Shown here: piece after piece, positions 1 through 21,863 of the stretch
Position numbering within the stretch: the stretch's first letter is position 1
Layout of the letters: each line of letters begins with the position of its first letter
Assembly (NCBI GenBank): GCA_032718475.1
Contig: JAUCBJ010004487.1
Location: 1-64,000, forward strand
Direction of reading: 5' to 3'
DNA length: 64,000 nucleotides
Source: Nemertoderma westbladi
Taxonomy: Eukaryota; Xenacoelomorpha; Nemertodermatida; Nemertodermatidae
Notes under the pieces: model-generated
The model's input: only the letters and a program-made list of their open reading frames with translations
Database searches by the model: none
What the model was told of the DNA's origin: nothing
Made by a program: the position numbers and the translations under genes

Positions 1-360
1 CATTAATAATAATATTGCATTAAATATTATAATTTTTTTTAATTTCTTACATTACCTATTTTATTTATTTGTGTGGAATTAATATCGCACTGCCAATTCG
101 CCAGGACAAATTTAAGAAATTCCAACAAATAATTATTTATTACATGGGAAAAAAAGTAGAACTTTTTTTCACTATTCTCGAAGCATTTTTAATACGTTAC
201 TCAAATACTCTTACTGTATCTATAATAATACAGTAATTATAATAGAACAACAAACCTTACCGTCTGACGGTATTATTTCATTTCTTCTACAGTTCTAATA
301 ATAATGTCCAATGCCATAAGGAATGCCCTGTAAATATATAAATAAATGATTAATATTGAC

Positions 361-497
361 TTGCGGCGAGGTGTCCGATAATTTGCGGCGAAATGGCATT
401 CACAGTGAGACACCTCACCGCAAAGACACCTCGCCGCACATTATCTGCGGCGAGGTGACCTGCGGCGAAGTGGCAGTGCGGCGAAGTGACCAGCACC
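361..497. repeat. Cluster of TGCGGCGAGGTG-type motifs in both orientations
   Basis: About seven copies of a GC-rich 12-mer close to TGCGGCGAGGTG (or CACCTCGCCGCA) lie within 140 bp of otherwise AT-rich DNA, some head-to-tail and some inverted. This looks like the end region of a mobile element or a short fold-back repeat. No coding sequence or target duplication was seen, so the family is not assigned. Confidence 0.5.
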
Positions 498-768
498 CGT
501 TAGGATCCAAAGTATAGCCTCAAAATAATCAAAATCCAAAAATACAGAAAAATACAGTATTTTTAGTCGTTTTGTTATGCTAAAAATACACTGAAAAACA
601 TATAGAAAAAGGTCAAAAGGCTGTAGATAAAAGGCACAGGTTATAAAAACGTCGTAATAAACTTGGTGCAGCTTCACGCTATTGGAACTTGGCGATAGTG
701 CAGAACACCAGGTTACCGTCTGAGTCCAAACAGGGGTGGGACCGACTGGACGCAAATGGTTAGCTGTT

Positions 769-957
769 ACTTTGCCCTCAAAACTATACCGTCGATCCTG
801 GCGAGCCCGGGATGAACTGTATAGCCAGCGGACAGAGTGCACAAGCACTACCGTAACTGACAGAGTCGAAGCCTATAGGGACACTGATACTTTGCCCCCA
901 AAACTAAATAGTCCGTCCTGAGACTAAATGGCAGCCAGTGGACAGAGCGCGCGAGCG
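769..957. repeat. Degenerate tandem duplication, period about 120 bp
   Basis: Two diverged copies begin with ACTTTGCCC at 769 and 889 and share the following CAAAACTA and GGACAGAG blocks. The surrounding stretch 498-1550 has no gene that I recognise and is probably old repeat DNA. Confidence 0.4.
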
Positions 958-1570
958 CTCTGGGGCTAGTTAGCCAGCGAAACTCAGTTCTAAGGCGGAA
1001 TTGTCTTACCCTCCCAGCAACCGCGAACCGCTAAGGCCGGCCTGGGAACAAAGACGTCCTCTACCTTGGAGCAGAGCCTAGTTTAGCTGGCGAGGCGGCC
1101 AACTATAAGGCTGGTTTTTGGGACTGACTTTTCCATCCAAATGTGGCCCCTTTTAAACCCGGTGTGGGGTCAATATGAAGTTGACCCCTAATTATCACCT
1201 AATTAATCCCTATTACCTATTAATAAGCCAAAATAAGCTCAATCACTATCTACATTTTCCCACGGGCAAGTCAAGTGCTCATTTATATTAATAACATGCT
1301 TCTATGTCCTCCTCAATTTATCGATTATACTCAATGTTGTTGAGTTTATTGTATTCCTTAAAGTTACCCACTCTTCTACAAATGAGTCAAGTCAATGTTA
1401 AGCTAACGTTAAAGCATAGAACATTGCCATGACCGTCGCAAAAGCCGAAAACCCCCATCCCCCTCTGTCACAAAATGTCACACAAGTTCGAACCACAAAT
1501 TAATGAATATCCTAGAATATTAAAACTATTATTATTTAAGATTCTATTTCAATCAATAGACGGATTGTAC

Positions 1571-12469
<10,899 letters not shown>

Positions 12470-15181
12470 TTATGGACAATTCCTATGTTTCCTATTAAGA
12501 CATAAAAAGGATAGGACTACTGCAGATGCAGTACTGTCTGACTGTACAGTGCCGGTACTGTAGGTAAGTCTTCCTCCAACGCGTATTAACCCATCTATCA
12601 TTGTGCTAGAGAAGCGATCCCTTAAGCGCATCTGCGGATTTCTTAATAGCAGAAAATACCTATCGGAATCCTCATAGCATTGCAATAGTCTCAGTAGCTG
12701 CTTATTAGTTTCTTCATGCTCCTGGTAGCTGATCTTCTCCTTTAGAAACCGGTCTGATATCTTGTACTTAGGTAGATCTTTAATAACATGAACTTGCGCA
12801 GATGTTACCGGAGCAGGATCACTAGGGGTCTTCTTCCTGGAGTAATGATGGTGAAAACATCTCTTTAAGTATGTGATAGCTTTACAGAGACGATTCCAGG
12901 AACTGTAATGATGCAGTGCTCTCTGCAGCAGGGGTGAGATTCCTTGCGAGACGTCTGGTATCTCAGATTTCCAATTTCTATCTCTAATTTCCACAACAGA
13001 TTTGTTTGTGGCGAGGGATTGTGGATCCGAAGTATCGTTCTCGGCAGTATGTAGTACAGATAGGTCGATTGTCGGTTTAAATAACTTCGATTTACTTGTC
13101 CTAATTTTGGGTTTGACTTTCTCCGCTCCCTTGGCTTGTCTAATCTCAGCCGTAGTAAGGTGAGGAGGCCATTCATCCTCTTCCTTGCTCAAGAAGTCGG
13201 GTCCACCCAACCAGTCAGGGGTATCTATCAGTTCCTGTGGAGTTGCTCCTCTGGAGGCGATGTCAGCTGGGTTAATCGTACCAGGGCAATGTCTCCATTG
13301 ATCTATCGTTGTGCGACTAAGAATAATGGCCACTCTGTTAGTAACAAAGACGCTGAACTGACAGACTTCATTCGTTATATATTCCAATACAAGTAAAGCG
13401 TCGGTCCAATAAACGGTTTTCTCCAGTGGATAATCGATCTGTTCTGTTACATTCCGTCCGATAGCGGTAGCGTATAATGCTGCTTTTAACTCCGCTCGAG
13501 GAACCTTAAGCTTGTTGTTAATCAATGCCTTAGAGGTAACCAAGGCAACTTTGATTCCATCCGGAGTTTCGACTCGCAGATATGCTACGATACCGATCCC
13601 CATATCGCTGGCATCTCCAAATACATGGAGTTGATAGGAATACGTAGGGAGAACATGACCAAAATATGAACGGGAAATTATAAAGTTCTCGATGGCAGGT
13701 AGCGAATCCTCCCATTTCATCCATTTCTTTAATAGTTCTCCCTTGAGTGGATCGTCCCACGAGTGGTTTTCCAGCCACATTTGTTGTACTAAACTCCGAG
13801 CAATCAATATAACTGGGCTAATAAATCCCAAGGGATCGAAATAAGTGCTCAGAATACTTAAACAAATCCGTTTGGTCCGAACTGGATTATCTCGCTGTTT
13901 TAACTGAAAAAACAGGATGTCTCTTTCTGTGTCCCACTTCAAGCCAAGTGTCTTGGTTTCCGGAAGATCATCATGTATTAAGTCGAGATCTTTTGATCCA
14001 CGGTCTTCTACAGATATTGCTTCCAGAAACTCACGGGAGTTGCTGGTGAACTTCGTCAACCGAAATCCACCTCTTTTCAAACACTCAACCGTTCCTTTCG
14101 CGACATCAATGGCTTCCTTTACTGATGGAAGGGACTTTAAATTGTCGTCCATGTATATGTCTCGTTTGATGTTATCTATCACCTCTTTGGAGAAGGCATC
14201 CCGGTTGTCATCCGCAGTGGTACGGACCACTGAGCAGGCGTTTGAAGGGCTTGATATAATCCCAAAAGCCTGGATGGTCATCCAGTACTCTACCGGTGTC
14301 TGGTTGAGATCTCCTTCAGGCCACCACAGGAATCTTAGGCTGTCTCTATCACGATCCAACGCCTTGACTTGTAGGAACATTCCTTCTATATCGGAGGCGA
14401 ACGCGATGGTATATTGTCTTAATCTCAACAGTATCCCCAACAAAGATTGGAGCAAGTTGGGTCCTGGTAACAACTCGGAATTAAGGGATTGGCCCATATA
14501 TAGGGCGGAGCCATCAAATACAACCCGTACTTCATGGGGTTTACCGGGTTTGGGAACATAATGATGTGTTAGATAATAAGTCCTTTCAGTTATTGGAGTT
14601 CCTTCCGGTACTCGCTCCGCATATCCCTTTGTGATAAATTTCTTCAACTGAGTCTGGTACATTTCCTTAGCTGAAGCGTTTGCCGTCAGACGTCGATGTA
14701 ATTGATTGATTCTTTTCTCAGCCAAGGGTCTGTTATTTATAAATCTGGGTTCACGTTTTCGGAAGGGTAGTCCGATTTCATATCTACCTTGATCTTTTAA
14801 AAAACGTGTGGTTGTTTCCTGGATTTGCTTGGCTCTTTCTTCTTCTATCGACAGGGCTTTGTCGTATGAATTGGGTTCTACCAATTCTTGGGTAAAGAAT
14901 CGTACGGCGAGTTCGTCCCGAGTTCTAGCGTTGTAGCGCTCTACCTCGTCATTAAGTTCGTCATTATAAATAGTGGGTTCCGTTGGGCGAATCAATTGAC
15001 ATAGGTTCGTTTGGTTTTTCCAAGTTTGGTTTTCGGTAAGTAGGTCAATTGTGTTCTCTTCTTCGAAGAGTTGGTAGATGTCGTCATTATCTGAGGAGTA
15101 TGGGGTTCCCTCAGTTGGTTCGTCCACTTCGCTGTTTTCCTCTTCCCAATCACTTACCTGATCTATTTGTTCGTGTGGCAT
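12470..15181 (-). mobile_element. BEL/Pao LTR retrotransposon polyprotein, 3'- and probably 5'-truncated
   Basis: A 903-codon frame with the BEL/Pao order. There is an N-terminal segment, then RT with VRVVFDGSA (219-226) and the catalytic Asp in ASDIEGMFLQV (264), and YMDD at 343-346. Next is the Pao/peptidase A17-type region (TYFDPLGFISPVILIARSLVQ split around 447-467), and RNase H with FGDAS (Asp523), PRAEL (Glu574) and WTDA (Asp604). The frame ends just after IRVGGRL, the start of the integrase H2C2 region, so the integrase core and 3' LTR are missing. No gag or protease motif precedes the first Met, and the upstream DNA 20 bp away turns directly into a 98-bp satellite. The frame has no internal stop, suggesting a fairly recent insertion. 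It may interrupt U2AF2 upstream sequence. Confidence 0.88.
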
Positions 15182-15200
15182 TCTTTCTTCTAAAGTTCTA

Positions 15201-17060
15201 CTATGGTTGCGTACAGTAATGTGGTATTAATTTTGGGTTATGTTATGTAATAATGGTGCTGTTGATATAGTTTCAGTTTAATTGTTATTTTACGGTTTCT
15301 ATGGTTGCGTACAGTAATGTGGTAGTAATTTTGGGTTATGTTATGTAATAATGGTGCTGTTGATATAGTTTCAGTTTAATTGTTAGTTTACGGTTTCCTA
15401 TGGTTGCGTACAGTAATGTGGTATTAATTTTGGGTTATGTTATGTAATAATGGTGCTGTTGATATAGTTTCAGTTTAATTGTTAGTTTACGGTTTCCTAT
15501 GGTTGCGTACAGTAATGTGGTATTAATTTTGGGTTATGTTATGTAATAATGGTGCTGTTGATATAGTTTCAGTTTAATTGTTATTTTACGGTTTCTATGG
15601 TTGCGTACAGTAATGTGGTATTAATTTTGGGTTATGTTATGTAATAATGGTGCTGTTGATATAGTTTCAGTTTAATTGTTAGTTTACGGTTTCCTATGGT
15701 TGCGTACAGTAATGTGGTATTAATTTTGGGTTATGTTATGTAATAATGGTGCTGTTGATATAGTTTCAGTTTAATTGTTAGTTTACGGTTTCTATGGTTG
15801 CGTACAGTAATGTGGTATTAATTTTGGGTTATGTTATGTAATAATGGTGCTGTTGATATAGTTTCAGTTTAATTGTTAGTTTACGGTTTCTATGGTTGCG
15901 TACAGTAATGTGGTATTAATTTTGGGTTATGTTATGTAATAATGGTGCTGTTGATATAGTTTCAGTTTAATTGTTAGTTTACGGTTTCTATGGTTGCGTA
16001 CAGTAATGTGGTATTAATTTTGTAATGGTGCTGTTGATATAGTTTCAGTTTAATTGTTATTTTACGGTTTCTATGGTTGCGTACAGTAATGTGGTATTAA
16101 TTTTGGGTTATGTTATGTAATAATGGTGCTGTTGATATAGTTTCAGTTTAATTGTTATTTTACGGTTTCTATGGTTGCGTACAGTAATGTGGTATTAATT
16201 TTGGGTTATGTTATGTAATAATGGTGCTGTTGATATAGTTTCAGTTTAATTGTTAGTTTACGGTTTCTATGGTTGCGTACAGTAATGTGGTATTAATTTT
16301 GGGTTATGTTATGTAATAATGGTGCTGTTGATATAGTTTCAGTTTAATTGTTAGTTTACGGTTTCTATGGTTGCGTACAGTAATGTGGTATTAATTTTGG
16401 TTTATATGGTTGCGTACTAATGGTATTAATTGGTAAATTAATGTGGTATTAATTTTGGTTTATGTTATGTAATAATGGGGCTGTTGATATAGTTTCAGTT
16501 TAATCGTTATTTAACGGTTTCTATGGCTGCGTACAGTAATGTGGTATTAATTGGTAAATTAATGTGGTATTAATTTTGGTTTATGTTATGTAATAATGGG
16601 GCTGTTGATAATTGTTATTTTACGGTTTCTATGGTTGCGTACTAATGGTATTAATTGGTAAATTAATGTGGTATTAATTTTGGTTTATGTTATGTAATAA
16701 TGGTGCTGTTGATATAGTTTCAGTTTAATCGTTATTTTACGGTTTCCTACGGTCGCGTACAGTAATGTGGTATTAATTTTGGTTTATGTTATGTAATAAT
16801 GGTGCTGTTGATATAGTTTCAGTTTAATCGTTATTTTACGGTTTCTATGGCTGCGTACAGTAATGTGGTATTAATTTTGGTTTTTATGTTATGTAATAAT
16901 GGTGCTGTTGATATAGTTTCAGTTTAATTGTTATTTTGACGGTTTCTATGGTTGCGTACAGTAATGTGGTATTAATTTTGGTTTATGTTATGTAATAATG
17001 GTGCTGTTGATATAGTTTCTGTTTAATCGTTATTTTACGGTTTCCTACGGTCGCGTACAG
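15201..17060. repeat. 98-99-bp tandem satellite, about 19 copies
   Basis: Each unit starts with CTATGGTTGCGTACAGTAAT; starts are at 15201, 15299 and 15398 and continue regularly. Copies up to about 16,380 are nearly identical. Later ones carry deletions and an extra GGTAAATTAATGTGG block (16,430-16,680), and by 17,050-17,300 they decay into isolated fragments. The array abuts the presumed 5' side of the BEL polyprotein frame and shares no obvious sequence with it. Confidence 0.92.
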
Positions 17061-17300
17061 TAATGTGATACAGTTTCTGAGTTATGTTAAATAATACGGT
17101 CGCGTACATACACTAAGGTAATATTTAACTTCTGATCTATGTAGTAAAGTGAGGCTGTTGATATAGTTTTGTTTAGTAGTTAGCTTCAGTTTCCTAGCGT
17201 CGCGTTCAGTAATGTGATATTAGTAATTCTGATTTATGTAAGTGATAACGGTTTTGTTTAATAGTTATTTTTGCGGTTACTATGGTCGAGGAGGTACAAA

Positions 17301-19700
17301 AATAATTATGGTAATGTTAAGGGTATTTGGTGCAGTAGATATAGTATTGTGCAATAAGGTACGCTGGCTACAGTATATCGGCCGAGCCTACGCGTAGGTC
17401 ATTATTTATAGACTGAGGGAGGGAGTTTGTACTACAGGACAGTAGTGCAGCATTTAACTGACGGTACATTTGTACACGTTGCACTGCTGTACAGTTGGTT
17501 GGACTATTAATTGTAGAATATAGGCAACTGGCCTACCAGAAAGAAAACGTCTGGTTGAAACGTGTAGTGGAAACATAAATCTTCTATATTTGGTTTGCTT
17601 TAGCCTTCTGTTTGGTACTGTAGAATTTCTGTATGTAGGGCCAGTCTTGCTGTTGGTTTTTATTGTTGAATTGGTGCTCTGAAGATGGCCCTAGGGGCAG
17701 AAATATATAAGCTGGGTTGAATATTTAATATTTAAGGTTTAATATCGAGGGTAGTCCCCTAGCTCGACGTCCGGTTTCGATTTAATGTATAACCCTCTGA
17801 AGTCGGCTTGCCGCAACGTTAGTTATATGGTATGGCAGTATGGCCTCATGATGATACTAAGTCTACGATAATAAGAGCTAGGCCAGGCCTAATAACTAAA
17901 TGCAATAGTAGCCCTATAATACTCAACAATTCCAGAGAAAAATCATCCAGGCATTATTTACGGCTTTACGCCTATCTACATCCAGACATCTATCAAGGTT
18001 GAAGTTGAAGTTTTTTATTACACCAAAACACCATAGAAACAATAATAGAGACGCAAATGGAAACAAATTATATCTTCTTAAACTAAACAAACATGACTCG
18101 ACTATGCAGCTATGTAGGAGGTCACAAGTATAATATTAAGTAGGCCTATGTCAGTATGTAGTATGTAGGTAAAACTACAAATCTGTGTAACTCAAAAACG
18201 ATCAGGAATTTTGACATTTGAACTTGTTCTACACCCACTAAATCGATGATTGCGATTCTAATGCATATAACGTCGAAGAAAATGAATGATAGGAAGTGTC
18301 CTAACTTTAAAGTGTATACGCGCTTAACAAATTGCTTTCATCGCATGATCTTGATCTCATCATATGTGCTATATTAGGCCTACAGTATTACAATGTAATT
18401 TGTAACATTTAGTATCTCAATTAAAAATATATTAAAACAGACCTAAAAGTGCTTTTAAAAAAAAATTGGCCAAAAATATGCATGTCCCATTTTACCCCGT
18501 CTTACCCTACTGTGTTGAGGTGTTAACCTTATCCAATCGTTAGGCTGTTAGGTATTTTTAATTAGGAGGACTATACCAGTCTGCCAGTAGCAGAGTAGTA
18601 TACTGCTGCCTAAAAACTGTGAACTGAATAATGTAATAGCAGAATAGGTCCACTACCAGACTACAGTACCCGGTACTACGTATGGTAAAGAAAGATACAG
18701 GGATAAGAAGGAATATAGGTCCTTTATGCTTTAGGCCTACCGGTACTGTACTTGCCTTTGCCTATGTCAGTACTGTAGGACACTCAGACAGTACAGCAGT
18801 CATACAGTACAGCAGTAGGACTCAAAGGAAGCCCATTTGCTAGTGCAGGACCGATGCAGTACCGGTTTGCCAAGTACAGTCAGACAGTACTGCAGTACAG
18901 CAGTACGAATTAACCAAGTGCCAAGCAAGCCAGCAAGCAGTCCTTTATGACAAGGCAAAAAACCAGTGTACTGCATGGTAGTCGGGTTAGTGCTGTGCAG
19001 CCCTAATAGTCTTAAGTACCGGTACAGGTACTTTCATTTTCACATTCCACATTTTTCCTTTGTGCATAAAGGTAAGGAACAATGTATTATGTATTACACC
19101 TGGGACCAGACTTACTGTAGGTGTAGCAGTGGAACCTATCTCCCCCCCCCCCCCCCCCCCCACCCCATCTGCCGGAATCCCGTGGGCCGTTGATACAGCC
19201 CCGCAATACACTCACTAAAATAAAATTGGAACGACATTTGTAACTATTATTGGAACGAGGTGAGAAGATATAATTGGTATAATTGGTAATTGGTACTAGC
19301 CAGCACAACCAACCAAGCAGGAGTTAGTAAACAGTGAAATTTAAAGTAGAGTATTTAAATGTATAATGTTATTATCCATTAATCTGTCAAGGAAAGACAT
19401 TAATTTTACGGATCGAATATCAATGTAAGCCTACTGTATGTTTCGGGGACGTAAACTAATTGGGCCCAAATGTGGTTGGCCCTAACTGTCCGATCACGGA
19501 AGAAGTTAGACTCATCTAATAACGTAATCAACTATTCGAACAACTATTGACTTTAAGGATGAGAATTACTTCCCATGCAAATGTGCGTATATTGCAATAA
19601 AATGTGACTATAATCTTAAAAATACCAATGCTATAATCTTATGAAAGCATATTATAGCTGTTATACTCTCTGCCCCAGTTTAAATTAATTACGATTAGTT
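17301..19700. other. Intergenic; low-complexity and palindrome-rich, no gene
   Basis: No coding sequence is supported here. 18,560-18,910 is dense in short palindromes and near-palindromes (ACCGGT, GGCCTA, CAGTACTG, CTGCAGTA). A pure C tract lies at about 19,141-19,160. A possible decayed hammerhead-like string (CTGAAGA, then GGCCC and GGGGC, then GAAA) is at about 17,680-17,710. Confidence 0.5.
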
Positions 19701-19712
19701 ATATCAACTAAT

Positions 19713-19975
19713 GCAGTGTCGCAGTGGATACGGCGCCTGAACTGCTTACACAATAGTGTTTGGTGGCGCAGGTTCGAATCTGACTAAAGGCTGTAGAAAT
19801 TTCGCACTGTTGTGTCCCTAGGCAAGACACTTTAGACATTAGTGCCTACGTCAACCCAGCGGTATAATGGGAACCTGGCTTTGCTGGGGTAATGATAATA
19901 AAAGCGCTTTGAGTATGCTGAGCGTAGAAAAGCGCTATATAAATAACCAATACTATTATTATTATTATCATCAAC
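19713..19975 (+). mobile_element. tRNA-derived SINE
   Basis: The 5' part has an A-box-like TCGCAGTGGATA (19,719-19,730) and a clear B box GGTTCGAATCT (19,771-19,781). A SINE body follows with GGCAAGACACTTTAGACATT, CCCAGCGGTATAATGGG and AAAGCGCTATATAAAT, and it ends in an (ATT)n tail at about 19,951-19,970. This body and tail pattern is common in invertebrate and deuterostome SINEs mobilised by a LINE partner. No tRNA gene function is expected. Confidence 0.75.
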
Positions 19976-20140
19976 AGCCTTATATGTTTGTTATAAATAA
20001 ACATAATATTTCAGCCCTTCTTCATAGGTCCGTCACTGCTGCTGTTAGTAGCCCAAATACAGCCACTGCACTGGTATGGCTGCGCAGTTACTGATTTAAT
20101 TATAAATGAATTGTTGTGGGGAGGGTGACGGCGAATTAAA

Positions 20141-20266
20141 TAAATGTTATAGTACATTATGATAATGCTCTCCATAGTGAAAAATATCAACCGAGTTCGA
20201 GCCCCAATAGGGGCGGTTGATATTTTTCACTATGGAGAGCATTATCATAATGTACTATAACATTTA
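20141..20266. repeat. Perfect inverted repeat: two 52-bp arms, 22-bp spacer
   Basis: Arms 20,141-20,192 and 20,215-20,266 are exactly complementary. The spacer contains GAGTTCGAGCC and an inner GCCCC/GGGGC hairpin, so the whole folds into one long stem. AGTTACTGATTTA occurs at 20,085-20,097 and again at 20,267-20,279, a likely target-site duplication, which would make the inserted segment about 20,098-20,266. There is no coding capacity. Confidence 0.9.
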
Positions 20267-20527
20267 GTTACTGATTTATGTATATGGCCCTCCTGGCTCC
20301 AATTTCATATCAAAGGAAAAATAAATGTATACTACTAAGTAAGTGCAGCTGATCGGGACATTCAGTAGACACAATCTAGTTGCAAATGTACTAACAAATG
20401 GACCAATTATAATAAACTTCTATAACGAGATGCATTTAAGATGACAGCATACACTAAGCCAGATGTAATATTATGGTTTTGTTCAGAATTGGAAAAAATG
20501 AGAAAGCGCGTCACCGGGGGTTGAGCC

Positions 20528-20573
20528 AGCGCTATACGTATGTTTCAGCCTATCAGGCCTCATCAGTAGCGCT
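20528..20573 (-). ncRNA. Type I hammerhead ribozyme motif (copy 2, left arm)
   Basis: On the minus strand: stem I AGCGCTA with return TAGCGCT, core CTGATGA, stem II GGCCT/AGGCT (closed by a G-U pair at 10.1/11.1), GAAA, short stem III AC/GT with loop ATAC, and A17. All invariant bases are kept. It is flanked on its own strand by an intact A box upstream and a near-perfect B box immediately downstream. Confidence 0.75.
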
Positions 20574-20823
20574 AACCAGTTCAGCCACTTGTCTCTGCTG
20601 ACATTCACTCTCCCACCTAATCCTCTTCTATTGAATAGGCAGTCTTAAGTTGCATATATCCTATCTCTAACATATGTTTTATTTATTTGTACTTTCCTCG
20701 TTTCACTCCAACATACTGTACTTGAGGCCGGTAGGTCCTCTGTTAGAGATATGATATGTAACTTAAGAATTCCTGTTCAATAGAAGTGGATTAGGTGGGA
20801 GAGTGAATGTCAGGGGCAAGTGG

Positions 20824-21040
20824 TGTTGAAGATATTATATCTACTGTATTTTGATCTGAAGTCTGGTGTTGGGTTTGTACTGTTGTACCGATCTCAGTTA
20901 GGTATAAGGTGCTGTTGTGTTTACTACCTACCAGTGTATTCTGTCAGTCTGTTATACAGTTATAGTTATTATATACATTATAGTGTAATGGAGTTAATGT
21001 ACCGACGATACATTTATTATTGAGATTTATACTTTTAACA
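20824..21040. mobile_element. Solo LTR, 217 bp, nested in the fold-back element
   Basis: The insertion begins TGTTGAAG and ends TTTTAACA, with the TG...CA termini of LTRs. It is flanked by a perfect 5-bp duplication AGTGG (20,819-20,823 and 21,041-21,045). Removing it restores the arm sequence GGCAAGTGGCTGAACTGG seen at 3,196-3,214. No internal coding region is present, so it is an LTR-LTR recombination remnant. A 5-bp duplication fits BEL or Gypsy elements; it does not match the adjacent BEL array. Confidence 0.85.
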
Positions 21041-21056
21041 AGTGGCTGAACTGGTT

Positions 21057-21102
21057 AGCGCTACTGAAGAGGCCTGATAGGCTGAAACGTACGTATAGCG
21101 CT
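21057..21102 (+). ncRNA. Type I hammerhead ribozyme motif (copy 2, right arm)
   Basis: Parts in order: stem I AGCGCTA (21,057-21,063), core CTGAAGA (position 7 differs from other copies and is the one variable core base), stem II 21,071-21,083, GAAA 21,084-21,087, short stem III ACG/CGT, A17 at 21,095, stem I return TAGCGCT (21,096-21,102). It lies between an A box and a B box, so it would be inside any Pol III transcript. Predicted cleavage is after 21,095. Confidence 0.78.
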
Positions 21103-21226
21103 GGTTCAACTCCCGGTGACACCCTTTCTAATTTTTTCAAATTCTGAACAAAACCATAATATTACATCTTTAATTACAGTTGCATTAACAGCTCAACTCC
21201 AATTAATTTATTAATATCACACTAAG

Positions 21227-21860
21227 TGAGAGATGGATGTGAAACGTTTGCATTGTGAATAAAGAAACTATTATTATGAATATACGGATTTTAATATATA
21301 CTGTATATAGAGCCTTAAGCCCAGTTGACAGATACACACCACAGTGACGACGGCGGCGCTGTGATTTCGCAATGCTGGTCACTCACAGCGTTTGAAAACG
21401 CGGCGACAGCGCTGTCAAAGTGCGATCAAAATTCGATTCAAAAACACCACACTACCACGAGTTGTATCTGTGCGAACCAGGACTTAAGATTCACATTAAA
21501 CCGAGATACACTGCCTTTTTATTAAATTTTATGATGATAGATCTAAATTAGAAGATAATATATCGCTTATCTTAATTATCGCTTGCTTTAGTGGCATCTA
21601 ATTGTAATTCAATTATAAATTATAAAATTCCGGTCCTGCTTTTGCTTTTACATATTTTAGTTTAATATTATATACAGTATCCCGTTTAATATTGGTAGTT
21701 AATATTATTTTTCTTATTCCCAATGGCATATAAGTAGCCTACAATTGCATCTGGGTGTCACTACTCGCTTCGAAACAAATTGCTTCTCAGACTCACTTAA
21801 ATATGGCATTCCAGAATCGCAATTATTTTTAATAATAACCAGCGGCACTTTCATTGCTTA
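21227..21860. other. No gene seen
   Basis: AT-rich stretch. A short GC-richer patch at 21,325-21,500 contains a 66-codon frame with no recognisable features. Confidence 0.4.
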
Positions 21861-21863
21861 TTA

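Larger units (their letters stand above)
20459..21218. mobile_element. Hammerhead-bearing fold-back element, copy 2, with nested solo LTR
   Basis: Same family as the 2,971-3,330 element: long inverted arms, divergent outward cassettes, and an 8-bp flanking direct repeat ACACTAAG (20,451-20,458 and 21,219-21,226). Excluding the nested 217-bp LTR and its 5-bp duplication it is about 538 bp. The right cassette (plus): A box 21,043-21,054, hammerhead 21,057-21,102, B box 21,103-21,113, T6 21,132-21,137. The left cassette (minus): A box 20,587-20,576, hammerhead 20,573-20,528, B box with one mismatch (GGCTCAACCCC), T6 20,498-20,493. Confidence 0.78.

Noticed and set aside
441-921. ORFs of 135 and 61 codons near the left edge
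   Set aside because: Overlap a GC-rich repeat cluster and a 120-bp duplication; no recognisable domain and opposite strands both open.
13136-14561. Forward-strand and alternative-frame ORFs over the BEL region
   Set aside because: They lie wholly inside the minus-strand polyprotein frame, which carries all RT and RNase H motifs.
19713-19785. A functional tRNA gene
   Set aside because: A and B boxes are present but the cloverleaf stems and anticodon loop are not; the SINE body and (ATT)n tail explain it.
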